The notes beneath the pieces were generated by a model. It had not been told where the DNA came from. It searched no databases and saw only the letters and a program-made list of their open reading frames with translations. This document shows, piece after piece, positions 22,701-30,821 of a stretch of DNA of 64,000 nt (the first letter of the stretch is position 1; every line of letters begins with the position of its first letter). This DNA is from Sanguibacter suarezii NBRC 16159 (GTDB lineage: Bacteria; Actinomycetota; Actinomycetes; Actinomycetales; Cellulomonadaceae), in NCBI RefSeq assembly GCF_001552735.1, contig NZ_BCRT01000015.1, positions 186,001 to 250,000 on the forward strand. Reading direction: 5' to 3'. The translations under genes were made by a program, and so were the position numbers.

Positions 22701-24794
22701 ATGACGTCTGCACAGCACCGTCCGGTGGGCCCCCGCTACGAGGGATGGCTGACCGGGATCGACTCGATCTGCTACGGCGGGGACTACAACCCCGAGCAGT
22801 GGCCCGAGGAGGTGTGGGAGCAGGACGTCACTCTCATGCGCGAGGCAGGTGTCAACCTCGTGAGCATCGGGATCTTCAGCTGGGCCCTGCTCGAGCCGCG
22901 CGAGGGCGAGTTCGACTTCGCCTGGCTGGACCGGCTCATCGAGCTGCTGCACGCCAACGGCATCCACATCGACCTGGCCACCCCCACTGCTTCCCCGCCG
23001 GCGTGGTTCTTCCACGCCTACCCCCAGGCGCGCGTGGTCACCCGCGAGGGCACCGTGCTGGGCTTCGGCTCCCGTGGCATGGCCTCCCCGTCCTCCCCCG
23101 ACTACCGTGCGGCGGCCCTGCGGATCACCGAGGCCCTGGGTGACCGCTACGGCTCGCACCCCGCCCTCGCGCTGTGGCACGTCCACAACGAGTACGGCGC
23201 CCCCGTCTCCGAGGACTACTCCCCCACCAGCGCCGCGGCCTTCCGCGACTGGCTGCGCGCCCGCTACACCACCCTCGACGGCCTCAACGCCGCCTGGGGC
23301 ACCCGGTTCTGGGGCCAGGTCTACGGCGAGTGGGAGCACGTCGGCGTGCCGGCGGCGACCCCGTCGGTGGCCAACCCGGCCCAGCGGCTGGACTTCGCCC
23401 GGTTCACCAACGACTCCCTCCTGGCCTGCTTCACGGCCGAGCGCGACGCGCTGCACGCCCGTTCCCAGGCCCCGGTGACCACCAACTTCATGGCCGCCGA
23501 GTGCCCCTCGACCGACCTGTTCGCCTGGGGCCGGGAGGTCGACGTGGTCTCCAACGACCACTACCTCACCGCAGCCGACCCTCGCTGCGAGGTGGGCCTG
23601 GCCCTGGCGGCCGACCTCACCCGCTCGGTGGCCGGCGGGAAGCCGTGGATGCTGCTCGAGCACTCCCCGTCCGGGGTCAACTGGCAGCCGCGCAACGTCG
23701 CCAAGCGCCCGGGCGAGATGGCTCGCAGCGCCTTCTCCCACGTGGGACGTGGCGCAGACGCGGTGATGTTCTTCCAGTGGCGGGCCTCGCGGTCCGGCGC
23801 GGAGAAGTTCCACGGCGCGATGCTCCCGCACGCCGGGACCTCCTCCCGGGTGTGGCGCGAGATCGTCGCCCTGGGCGCCGACCTCGCCGCCGCGAGCGAG
23901 CTGGTCGGCTCCCGGGTGAGCGCCGACGTCGCGCTGCTGTGGGATCAGGAGTCGCTGTGGGCGCAGGGGCTGGAGTGGCGACCGTCCGTCGACGTCGACG
24001 CCCGCGAGCGCATCAACACCTTCTACGACCGGTTCTGGCGCGACGGCGTCCAGGTGGACTTCGCCCACCCGTCCCAGGACCTGTCCGGCTACAAGCTCGT
24101 CGTCGCCCCGGCGTCGTACCTGCTCACGGCGGAGTCCGCAGCGAACCTCACGCGCTTCGTCGAGGGCGGTGGCACGCTGCTGGTCTCGTTCTTCTCCGGG
24201 ATCGTCAACGAGTTCGACGCCGTCCACGAGGGCGGGTTCCTCGCCCCGCTGCGCGACGCGCTCGGGGTGACGGTCGAGGAGTTCCTGCCGCTGCGGGCGG
24301 GCGAGACCCTTCAGGTGGCGCTGGACGACGCCGGCGTGGCACCCGGCCTGACCGGCACGCTGACCGCGTCGGTGTGGGCCGACGACCTCACCCTCGCCGG
24401 GGCGAGCGTGGTGGGCACCTACCTCGACGGTCCCGCCCCCGGCGCGCCGGCCATCACCCGCAACACCCACGGCAGCGGGACCGGGTGGTACCTGTCCACC
24501 CAGCTCGACGTCGACGCGCTGGCGACCGTGCTGGCCCCCGTCTACGCCGACGCCGGCCTCACGCCCAGCGGGCTGCCTGAGGAGCTCGAGGTGATCCGCC
24601 GCTCCGGCGCGGCCGCGGACTACGTCGTGGCCATCAACCACGGCAGCTCCCCGCTGTCCGTGGAGAGCTCAGCCGCGCTCGGGACGCCGGCCGCCGGCGC
24701 CACCGACCTCATCACCGGCGCCGAGGTCGACGCCGACGTGAAGGTCGAGGCCGGCGGGGTCCGGGTGCTGCGGGTCCCTCGCGCGATCAGCTGA
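22701..24794 (+). CDS. Beta-galactosidase, glycoside hydrolase family 42
   Basis: A 697-residue GH42 enzyme with the family's N-terminal marker CYGGDYNPEQWPEEVWEQD. The acid/base glutamate is Glu164 in LWHVHNEYG and the nucleophile is Glu320 in WMLLEHSPSG. A central trimerisation-type domain (about 395-600) and a small C-terminal beta domain follow. No signal peptide is present, so it works in the cytoplasm on imported galactosides. AAGGAG precedes ATG 22701. The divergent ABC importer and shared operators indicate a galacto-oligosaccharide utilisation unit. GH42 enzymes often prefer short plant or milk oligosaccharides over lactose (family knowledge). Confidence 0.95.
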   Translation: MTSAQHRPVGPRYEGWLTGIDSICYGGDYNPEQWPEEVWEQDVTLMREAGVNLVSIGIFSWALLEPREGEFDFAWLDRLIELLHANGIHIDLATPTASPPAWFFHAYPQARVVTREGTVLGFGSRGMASPSSPDYRAAALRITEALGDRYGSHPALALWHVHNEYGAPVSEDYSPTSAAAFRDWLRARYTTLDGLNAAWGTRFWGQVYGEWEHVGVPAATPSVANPAQRLDFARFTNDSLLACFTAERDALHARSQAPVTTNFMAAECPSTDLFAWGREVDVVSNDHYLTAADPRCEVGLALAADLTRSVAGGKPWMLLEHSPSGVNWQPRNVAKRPGEMARSAFSHVGRGADAVMFFQWRASRSGAEKFHGAMLPHAGTSSRVWREIVALGADLAAASELVGSRVSADVALLWDQESLWAQGLEWRPSVDVDARERINTFYDRFWRDGVQVDFAHPSQDLSGYKLVVAPASYLLTAESAANLTRFVEGGGTLLVSFFSGIVNEFDAVHEGGFLAPLRDALGVTVEEFLPLRAGETLQVALDDAGVAPGLTGTLTASVWADDLTLAGASVVGTYLDGPAPGAPAITRNTHGSGTGWYLSTQLDVDALATVLAPVYADAGLTPSGLPEELEVIRRSGAAADYVVAINHGSSPLSVESSAALGTPAAGATDLITGAEVDADVKVEAGGVRVLRVPRAIS

Positions 24795-24799
24795 TCGCG
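24782..24799. repeat. 18-base palindrome across the beta-galactosidase stop codon
   Basis: CGCGATCAG followed directly by its reverse complement. It contains the TGA stop. It may be chance in a GC-rich context or part of the transcript's 3' structure. Confidence 0.4.
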
Positions 24800-24812
24800 T
24801 CCACCTGACCGG

Positions 24813-24874
24813 GGCGACCTGGTCAGGGCTCCGGCGCCGCCCTGCCAGAGCCCTGACCGGGTCGCCTCTTCTTT
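24813..24874 (+). terminator. Rho-independent terminator of the beta-galactosidase gene
   Basis: A 19-base-pair stem (24813-24831 with 24848-24866, one T-G wobble), a 16-base loop, then TCTTCTTT. It is the clearest intrinsic terminator in the window. Confidence 0.9.
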
Positions 24875-24878
24875 ACCC

Positions 24879-25310
24879 TCACGCCGCGGGACCCGTGCGG
24901 TCAGCCATCCGGGGCACCTCGATCGCCGGGCAGGTGTCCATGACGACGTCGAGCCCGGCTCGGGCGGCACGCTCGGCCGCCGCCTCGTCGATCACCCCGA
25001 GCTGCAACCACACGGCCTTCGCGCCGACGGCGATCGCCTGGTCGACGACGTCGCCGGCCAGCTCGGAGCGGACGAACACGTCGACGACGTCGATCTGACC
25101 GGGCACGTCGGCGAGGGTCGCATAGCCGCGGGCGCCGTGCACCGTCTCGGCCTTGGGATGCACCGGGACGATCTCCATGCCCAGCCCCTGCAGGTAGGAC
25201 GCGATGCCGTAGGCCACCCGGTCGGGGTTGTCCGAGAGCCCGACCACGGCCCACCGGCCAGGCTCGGTCAGCAACCGTCGGATCACGTCGGGGTCGTTGG
25301 TGTGTGTCAT
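24879..25310 (-). CDS. CoA-binding domain protein (YccU-like)
   Basis: A 143-residue single Rossmann-fold protein of the CoA_binding_2 type: WAVVGLSDNPDRVAYGIASYLQGLGMEIVPVHPKAE, then VDVFVRSELAGDVVDQAI and the C-terminal VVMDTCPAIEVPR. This is the CoA-binding domain of succinyl-CoA synthetase alpha on its own. Members bind CoA or related nucleotides; the cellular role is unclear. ATG 25310 is preferred over a frame 12 residues longer. The convergent neighbour is the beta-galactosidase gene; the next gene on the same strand, an exporter, starts well upstream. Confidence 0.85.
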   Translation of the reverse strand: MTHTNDPDVIRRLLTEPGRWAVVGLSDNPDRVAYGIASYLQGLGMEIVPVHPKAETVHGARGYATLADVPGQIDVVDVFVRSELAGDVVDQAIAVGAKAVWLQLGVIDEAAAERAARAGLDVVMDTCPAIEVPRMADRTGPAA

Positions 25311-25374
25311 GCCCCTACGCAACCACACCCCGCTCCTCGGCGACACCGGCCGCGTCCCCGGGGGCCGGTGCGCC

Positions 25375-27048
25375 TCATTCGCGCGTCCGCACGTCCGCGT
25401 CGGTGCTCGGCTCGGGGTCGCGGCGACTCACGATGAGCACCCGGGTGGCCGAGGCGAAGCCCAGGACGACGAAGACCAGGGCAGCCAGGAGCGCCCACCG
25501 GCTCCCGTCGGCGAAGCCTTGGGCAAGGGCGTCGGTCGCCTCCCGGGTCCGGTCACCGAGCGGGCTCGCCGTCCCCTGGTCGCGCAGCGCCGTGATGGTC
25601 GACCCGGCGGAGCTCTTCGTCCCCTCCGCCAGCTGGGACGCCTCCTGGGCGCTCAACCCAGGCACCTTCTCCAGGGCAGCAGGGAGGGAGTGGGTCAGCC
25701 CGGCTGCGAGCGCCGCCCCCGCGACAGCGGCACCGAGGGCAGCACCGACCTGCCGGACGGTGGACTGGGTCGCCGAGCCCTGACCCGAGGCATTGACCGG
25801 CACGTCGCGCAGCACGGTGCTGGTCAGCTGGGCGGAGGCCAGACCGAGGCCCAGGCCGTAGACCGCCAGGAGCGCGGCCACCCACCACCCGGAGACGGAG
25901 TCGGAGAGCACGAGGGCGACCGCGCAGATCCCGACGCTCTCCAGGCCGAGCCCGATGAGCACGACCTTCGGCGCTCCGTACCGTGCCGCGAGGTGGCGGG
26001 CCGAGGCCCCGGAGAAGAAGGCACCCAGGGCCATCGCCGCGAGGACGAGGCCGGCGCCCATGGTGCTCAGACCGAGCGCGTTGACGAGGAAGAGCGGCAG
26101 CACGAAGACGATGGCGAACTCACCGACCGCGACGGTGGCGGCGGTGACGTTGCCCCAGCTGAAGGTCTCGATCTCGAAGAGGTCGAGGTCGAGGATCGCG
26201 GAGCGATGCACCCGGGCCCGGTGACGCTCCCAGACGACGAACGTCGTGAGCGCGACCACCGCCACCGCGAAGAGCGGAGGGATGATCGAGATCGGCCAGG
26301 TCTCAGGCCAGGTGAGGCCGGCGACGGTGAAGTCCTTGAGCGGCTTCCACCATCCCAGCGTCGACCCCTCGATGACCGCGAAGACGAGCGCTCCCAGACC
26401 GACGGCACTGAGCAGCAGTCCGTCGACGTCCACCCCGCGGGCGTGCTCGCCGCTGCGGGTCTCCGGGACGGTGAGCAGAGCCCCGACGAGGACCGCCAGG
26501 CCGATCGGGATGTTGACCCAGAAGATCCACTCCCAGGAGAAGTACGTGGTCAGCCACCCGCCGAGCAGCGGGCCCACGGCTGCTGCCCCGGAGATGACGG
26601 CGCCCCAGATACCGAAGGCGACGGCGCGGTTGCGTCCCCGGAAGGTCGCGTTGACCGTCGACAGGGTGCCCGGCAGGATGCATGCGCCCCCGACGCCCTG
26701 GACCACCCGGGCCACGATGAGCGACTCCGCGCTGTTCGAGGTGGCGGCCATGATCGACCCGATCATGAACACCACGAGACCGCCGATGAAGACGCGACGC
26801 CGCCCCGTCCGGTCACCGAGCCGTCCGGTGCTCAGCAGCAGCGCCGCGAAGACCACGGAGTACAGGCTGTTGACCCACTGGCTGTCGGTGAGGTCGAGGG
26901 ACAGGTCCTCGATGATCGTGGGGAGGGCGACGCCGACGATCGTCCCGTCGATGACGATCATCGACAGCCCGGTCGCGAGGACCCACAGCCCGATCCACTG
27001 CCGCGTGCTCACCTCGGGGGTCTGGGGGGCTGCCTCGGAAGCTGTCAC
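25375..27048 (-). CDS. MFS transporter, DHA2 (EmrB/QacA) family
   Basis: A 557-residue membrane exporter with about 14 helices. Motif A appears as GRLGDRTGRRRVFIGG, the first helix carries the DHA2 pattern VIDGTIVGVALPTI, and antiporter motif C is in GAVISGAAAVGPLLGG. Large hydrophilic loop near the C-terminus (LTHSLPAALEKVPGLSAQEASQLAEG) is usual for actinobacterial members. The start is a GTG with GGAG upstream. It is divergent from the HhH-GPD gene and has no dedicated regulator beside it. Substrate (drug, dye or metabolite) unknown. Confidence 0.92.
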   Translation of the reverse strand: MTASEAAPQTPEVSTRQWIGLWVLATGLSMIVIDGTIVGVALPTIIEDLSLDLTDSQWVNSLYSVVFAALLLSTGRLGDRTGRRRVFIGGLVVFMIGSIMAATSNSAESLIVARVVQGVGGACILPGTLSTVNATFRGRNRAVAFGIWGAVISGAAAVGPLLGGWLTTYFSWEWIFWVNIPIGLAVLVGALLTVPETRSGEHARGVDVDGLLLSAVGLGALVFAVIEGSTLGWWKPLKDFTVAGLTWPETWPISIIPPLFAVAVVALTTFVVWERHRARVHRSAILDLDLFEIETFSWGNVTAATVAVGEFAIVFVLPLFLVNALGLSTMGAGLVLAAMALGAFFSGASARHLAARYGAPKVVLIGLGLESVGICAVALVLSDSVSGWWVAALLAVYGLGLGLASAQLTSTVLRDVPVNASGQGSATQSTVRQVGAALGAAVAGAALAAGLTHSLPAALEKVPGLSAQEASQLAEGTKSSAGSTITALRDQGTASPLGDRTREATDALAQGFADGSRWALLAALVFVVLGFASATRVLIVSRRDPEPSTDADVRTRE

Positions 27049-27141
27049 GTCTGCGCTCCGATCTCGGATGCCGCGCCCTGGCCAGGCACCTCAGCCCATC
27101 ATCCGCCGACCTGTCCGGGGGTGCAGCGGGAAGCCCGCTGT

Positions 27142-27147
27142 CATGAT
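27142..27147 (+). promoter_or_regulatory. -10 box for a leaderless HhH-GPD transcript
   Basis: CATGAT is followed by exactly six bases and then ATG 27154, placing +1 at the start codon. There is no ribosome-binding site. Confidence 0.45.
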
Positions 27148-27153
27148 GGACCG

Positions 27154-27738
27154 ATGACGACTCCCGACCTGTGGCTCACCGGCGACCACGACGCCGACCG
27201 TCTGCTCTCGACCGACCCCTTCGCCCTGCTGCTGGGGATGCTGCTGGACCAGCAGGTGACCATGGAGTCCGCCTTCGCGGGCCCGCTGAAGATCGCCGAG
27301 CGGCTGGGATCCCTCGATGCGGCCGAGATCGCCGCCTCCCCGCCGCAGGACTTCGCCGCGCTCTGCGCCACGCCTCCTGCGGTGCACCGCTACCCGGGAT
27401 CGATGGCCGGCCGGATCCAGGCGGTGGCCCGCACCGTCGTCGACTCCTACGGCGGTGACGTGAGGCGGCTGTGGACCGACGGCGATCCCGACGCCCGGGA
27501 GGTGCTGCGCCGGCTCAAGGCGCTGCCCGGCTTCGGTGAGCAGAAGGCTCGGATCTTCCTGGCGCTGCTGGGCAAGCAGTACGGCGTGCAGCCCGCGGGA
27601 TGGCGCGAGGCTGCGGGCCCCTACGGCGAGGACGGCGCACGACGGTCGATCGCCGACGTCACCGACGAGGAGAGCCTGCGCCAGGTCCGCGAGACGAAGC
27701 AGGCCGCCAAGGCGGCCGCGCGGGCGGCTAAAAGCTGA
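27154..27738 (+). CDS. HhH-GPD-type base excision repair family protein
   Basis: A 194-residue protein of the small actinobacterial HhH-GPD group. The helix-hairpin-helix is in LRRLKALPGFGEQKARIFLALL (about 120-141) and the N-terminal FALLLGMLLDQQVTMESAF matches the glycosylase helical core. The catalytic aspartate expected about 18 residues after the hairpin is not obvious: the segment reads AAGPYGEDGARRSIADV, so activity is uncertain. The Ala/Lys-rich C-terminus is disordered. The start has no ribosome-binding site but a -10 box six bases before it. The zinc dehydrogenase follows after 18 bases but seems to have its own promoter. Confidence 0.82.
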   Translation: MTTPDLWLTGDHDADRLLSTDPFALLLGMLLDQQVTMESAFAGPLKIAERLGSLDAAEIAASPPQDFAALCATPPAVHRYPGSMAGRIQAVARTVVDSYGGDVRRLWTDGDPDAREVLRRLKALPGFGEQKARIFLALLGKQYGVQPAGWREAAGPYGEDGARRSIADVTDEESLRQVRETKQAAKAAARAAKS

Positions 27739-27743
27739 GGATC

Positions 27744-27749
27744 TAGACT
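27744..27749 (+). promoter_or_regulatory. -10 box of the zinc dehydrogenase gene
   Basis: TAGACT, seven bases before ATG 27757; the transcript would be leaderless or begin one base upstream. Confidence 0.45.
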
Positions 27750-27756
27750 GGCGACC

Positions 27757-28806
27757 ATGCGTGCAACAGTGATCTACGGCGAACGTGACGTTCGCCTCGA
27801 CGATGTCCCCGATCCCACGATCCTCACCCCGAGCGACGCGGTGGTGCGCGTCGTGGCGTCCTGCGTGTGCGGCTCCGACCTGTGGTCCTACCGCGGCATC
27901 GCACCGACTGCGCAGCCGCGCCGGATCGGCCACGAGATGGTCGGCGTGGTGGAGCAGATCGGCTCCGAGGTCGAGACGATCGCCGTCGGCGACTTTGTCA
28001 TCGCCCCCTTCTACTTCTGCGACAACACCTGCGTGAACTGCGCCAACGGGGTCAGCACCTCGTGCCTGCACGGCGGCTGGTGGGGCTCGGCCGACCGGGA
28101 CGGTCACCCCGTCGACGCCGCCCAGGGCGAACGTGTCCGCGTCCCCCTCGCCGACGGCACCCTGGTCGCCACTCCCACCATGCCCGACGACGCCCTCATC
28201 CCCTCCCTGCTCACCCTCTCCGACGTCATGGGCACCGGCCACCACGCCGCGCTGTCCGCCGGGGTCACCGACGGCAGCACCGTCGTCGTGGTGGGCGACG
28301 GCGCCGTGGGCCTGTGCGCGGTGCTCGCCGCCACACGGCTGGGCGCCTCGCGCGTCGTGGCCATGTCCCGCCACGCCGACCGCCAGGCGATCGCCCGGGA
28401 GTTCGGGGCGACCGACATCGTCGCCGAGCGCGGCGACGAGGGTGTGGCGCGCATCAAGGAGCTCTTCGGCGGCATCGGACCGGACGCGGTGCTCGAGTGC
28501 GTGGGCACCCAGGAGTCCATGGACCAGGCGCTGCGGTCCGTCCGCCCGGGCGGCACGGTTGGCTACGTGGGTGTGCCCAACGGCGGCCCCGAGCTGCCCA
28601 TCCGCACGCTGTTCAACTCCAACATCGGGGTGAACGGCGGCGTGGCACCAGTCCGCGGGTACATCGAGGAGCTGCTCCCCGAGGTGCTCTCCGGCGCGAT
28701 CAACCCGGGCCGCGTCTTCGACCTGGAGCTGCCGCTCTCCGAGGTCGCTGAGGCCTATGCCGCGATGGACGAACGCCGCGCCACCAAGGTCCTGCTGCGT
28801 CCCTGA
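27757..28806 (+). CDS. Zinc-dependent alcohol dehydrogenase family protein
   Basis: A 349-residue medium-chain dehydrogenase. Catalytic zinc ligands are Cys38 and His59/Glu60 (GHE). The structural zinc loop has four cysteines (Cys88, 92, 95, 103; CDNTCVNCANGVSTSC), slightly wider at the first spacing than the classical C-x2-C. The Rossmann motif is VVVVGDGAVGLCAVLAA; after it SRHADR suggests NADP. The C-terminal half matches threonine/alcohol dehydrogenase-like members. Substrate not identifiable. It converges on cofE across a hairpin. Confidence 0.9.
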   Translation: MRATVIYGERDVRLDDVPDPTILTPSDAVVRVVASCVCGSDLWSYRGIAPTAQPRRIGHEMVGVVEQIGSEVETIAVGDFVIAPFYFCDNTCVNCANGVSTSCLHGGWWGSADRDGHPVDAAQGERVRVPLADGTLVATPTMPDDALIPSLLTLSDVMGTGHHAALSAGVTDGSTVVVVGDGAVGLCAVLAATRLGASRVVAMSRHADRQAIAREFGATDIVAERGDEGVARIKELFGGIGPDAVLECVGTQESMDQALRSVRPGGTVGYVGVPNGGPELPIRTLFNSNIGVNGGVAPVRGYIEELLPEVLSGAINPGRVFDLELPLSEVAEAYAAMDERRATKVLLRP

Positions 28807-28816
28807 CACCCACCCG

Positions 28817-28852
28817 GCCCCTGGCCCCGCTGCTCACGGTGGGGCCAGGGGC
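28817..28852. terminator. Bidirectional hairpin between the dehydrogenase and cofE genes
   Basis: Perfect 12-base-pair stem GCCCCTGGCCCC/GGGGCCAGGGGC with a 12-base loop, followed by TCTC on the plus strand, between convergent genes. Confidence 0.7.
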
Positions 28853-28883
28853 TCTCAGGTGCGGTCGGTGTCCTGGCCGGTAA

Positions 28884-29678
28884 CTAGCCGGTAGCCGCCG
28901 CGCGGCCCTCGGCCCACCCGCGGGCGTAGGCCTCGGCGCTGCCCTCCCGGAACATGTCCTGCGCCGGGTCGCGGACCAGGACCCGGGCTCCGGGGCCGTC
29001 GTCGGGCAGCACGTGCTGGGCCAGGCCGCGGAGCACCGCGACCGGGCGGCCGGCGGCCTTGCCCTTGACGAGCTCGGCGGCTGCGGCAACCTCGTCGGCC
29101 ACCGCGGTGACGGTCACGGTGAGCTCGCGGCCATGGGAGTCGGTGCCCCCGCGCAGGTCGTCGAGGACCGCGAGGCCGGCGGCGCCGATCGCGATGTCCG
29201 TCAGCCCGTTGCGCCAGGCACGCCCGGAGGTGTCGGAGACCACGACGCCCACGCTGACACCGTGGCGCTCGCGCACCGCGGCGCGCAGACGCCGGGCGGA
29301 GTCGTCCGGGTCGAGGGGCAGCAGCAGCACGGTCCCCTCGGGGGTGTTGGACGCGTCCACCCCCGCGGCGGCCATGACGAGGCCGAGGCGGTTCTCCACG
29401 ATCCGCAGCAGACCACCGGGGTGCTCACGGGTGGCGACCACCCGGACCGTCTCGTCGGTGATGGCCTGCTCGCGGTCCTGGGCGGCGATCATCCGCCCTT
29501 CTGCCTTGGAGACGATCTTGCTCGTCACCACGAGGACGTCACCGTCGCGCAGGTCAGCCAGGACAGGGGCGAGCACGTCGGCGAGGTCGTCGCCGACGTG
29601 GACCTCACCGATCCCCGCAGGCGCCCAGATGCGCAGCTGCGACGGGTCGGCGTCGTGCGGGGTGGGAGCGGCGGTCAC
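28884..29678 (-). CDS. cofE: Coenzyme F420-0:L-glutamate ligase
   Basis: A 264-residue CofE-type ligase that adds the gamma-linked glutamate tail to F420-0 using GTP. Family segments seen: [12 protein letters not shown] at the N-terminus, [52 protein letters not shown] and [21 protein letters not shown]. The protein consists of the ligase domain only; the nitroreductase-like C-terminal half of mycobacterial FbiB is missing. The GTG at 29678 overlaps the stop of the upstream F420 dehydrogenase gene by four bases, so the two form an operon. It is the only F420-maturation gene in the window and fits an F420-0 salvage route with the importer at 14.6-17.6 kb. Confidence 0.93.
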   Translation of the reverse strand: MTAAPTPHDADPSQLRIWAPAGIGEVHVGDDLADVLAPVLADLRDGDVLVVTSKIVSKAEGRMIAAQDREQAITDETVRVVATREHPGGLLRIVENRLGLVMAAAGVDASNTPEGTVLLLPLDPDDSARRLRAAVRERHGVSVGVVVSDTSGRAWRNGLTDIAIGAAGLAVLDDLRGGTDSHGRELTVTVTAVADEVAAAAELVKGKAAGRPVAVLRGLAQHVLPDDGPGARVLVRDPAQDMFREGSAEAYARGWAEGRAAATG

Positions 29679-30673
29679 CGGCTGAGCTTGGGCAGGACGT
29701 CGCGGCCGAAGGTCTCGATCCACTCACGCTGGTTGCGTCCCACGTTGTGCAGGTAGATGCGGTCGAAGCCGAGGTCGACGTACTTCTGGATATTGGCGCG
29801 GTGCACGTCCGGGTCGGCGGAGATGACCATCCGCCCCTCGAAGTCCTCGGGCCGGACGAGCTTGGCGATCTGCTCGAACTCGAAGGGCGAGCGGATGTCC
29901 GCCTTGGGGAACTTCATCCCGCCGTTGGGCCACTCCGTCATCGCGTTGGCCATGGCGATCTCGTCGGTCTCGGCCCACGACAGGTGGATCTGCAGCACCT
30001 TCGGCATGGACTCCGGGTCACGTCCGGACTCCCGGGCCCCGTCGTCGAACTTCCCGAAGAGCATCGAGATCTTCTCCAGCGGCGCGCCCACGGTGATGAG
30101 ACCGTCGGCGTGCTTGCCCGCCCGCTTCGCCGTGACCGGGCCTGCCGTGGCCACGAGGATCTCCGGGGCTACCTCAGGCATCGTCCACAGGCGCGTGGAC
30201 TCGAGCTTGTAGAACGGACCGGAGTGCTTGACGTCCTTGCCCGCCAGCGAGGCGGTGAACAGCTTCTTGATGATGTCGATCGCCTCGAACATCCGGTTGA
30301 TGCGCTCCGGCGCCTCGGGCCAGTACTGCCCGGTGATGTGCTCGTTGAGCGCCTCCCCCGAGCCCAGCCCCAGCCAGTGCCGCCCCGGGTACATCGCTGC
30401 GAGCGTCGCAGACGCCTGAGCCACCATCGCCGGGTGCCAGCGGAAGGTCGGCGCGGTCACCCCCGGACCGATGTCTCCGCGGGTGCGCTCACCCAGGGCC
30501 GCGAGGACGTTCCACACGAACGCGCTCTGGCCCTGCTGAGGAACCCACGGCTGGAAGTGGTCCGCAGCCATCACCCCGCTGAACCCCTGCGACTCGGCGA
30601 ACTCCGAGAAGGCGAGGATGTCGGTCGGGTGAAACTGCTCGAGCATCGCGGCATAGCCGATGGTCAGATCCAT
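29675..30673 (-). CDS. F420-dependent glucose-6-phosphate dehydrogenase family protein
   Basis: A 332-residue luciferase-like (LLM) enzyme closely patterned on mycobacterial Fgd. The F420-binding/catalytic residues align: Asp38-His39 and Trp43 in ADHFQPW, and Glu107 in GSGEALNEH. Family knowledge says Fgd oxidises glucose-6-phosphate and produces F420H2. However, the loop that carries a phosphate-binding lysine in the mycobacterial enzyme (TSGKGEE) reads TVGAPLEK here, so another sugar phosphate or hydroxy substrate is possible. It is first in an operon with cofE. A -10 box TAAGGT lies six bases before the ATG, predicting a leaderless mRNA. Confidence 0.85.
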   Translation of the reverse strand: MDLTIGYAAMLEQFHPTDILAFSEFAESQGFSGVMAADHFQPWVPQQGQSAFVWNVLAALGERTRGDIGPGVTAPTFRWHPAMVAQASATLAAMYPGRHWLGLGSGEALNEHITGQYWPEAPERINRMFEAIDIIKKLFTASLAGKDVKHSGPFYKLESTRLWTMPEVAPEILVATAGPVTAKRAGKHADGLITVGAPLEKISMLFGKFDDGARESGRDPESMPKVLQIHLSWAETDEIAMANAMTEWPNGGMKFPKADIRSPFEFEQIAKLVRPEDFEGRMVISADPDVHRANIQKYVDLGFDRIYLHNVGRNQREWIETFGRDVLPKLSR

Positions 30674-30679
30674 GCAACG

Positions 30680-30685
30680 ACCTTA
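30680..30685 (-). promoter_or_regulatory. -10 box of the fgd-like/cofE operon, leaderless
   Basis: TAAGGT on the minus strand with six bases between it and ATG 30673; no ribosome-binding site is present. Confidence 0.55.
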
Positions 30686-30743
30686 GACCCAGCGAGCCCG
30701 ATCCCACCGCCCAGACGGCTCATTGCCCGGCCTGGACGCGAGA

Positions 30744-30778
30744 AGAGCGCCACCCGACGGCAGGTCGGGCGGCGCTCT
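30744..30778 (-). terminator. Hairpin downstream of the DUF4914-like gene
   Basis: A 15-base-pair stem with one mismatch: 30744-30758 with 30764-30778, loop GGCAG. It lies about 44 bases after the stop codon and upstream of the fgd promoter. Confidence 0.6.
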
Positions 30779-30821
30779 CCCCGCGCTCAGCGGCGCGGTG
30801 ACGGGTCAGGACGGGCGGAGG

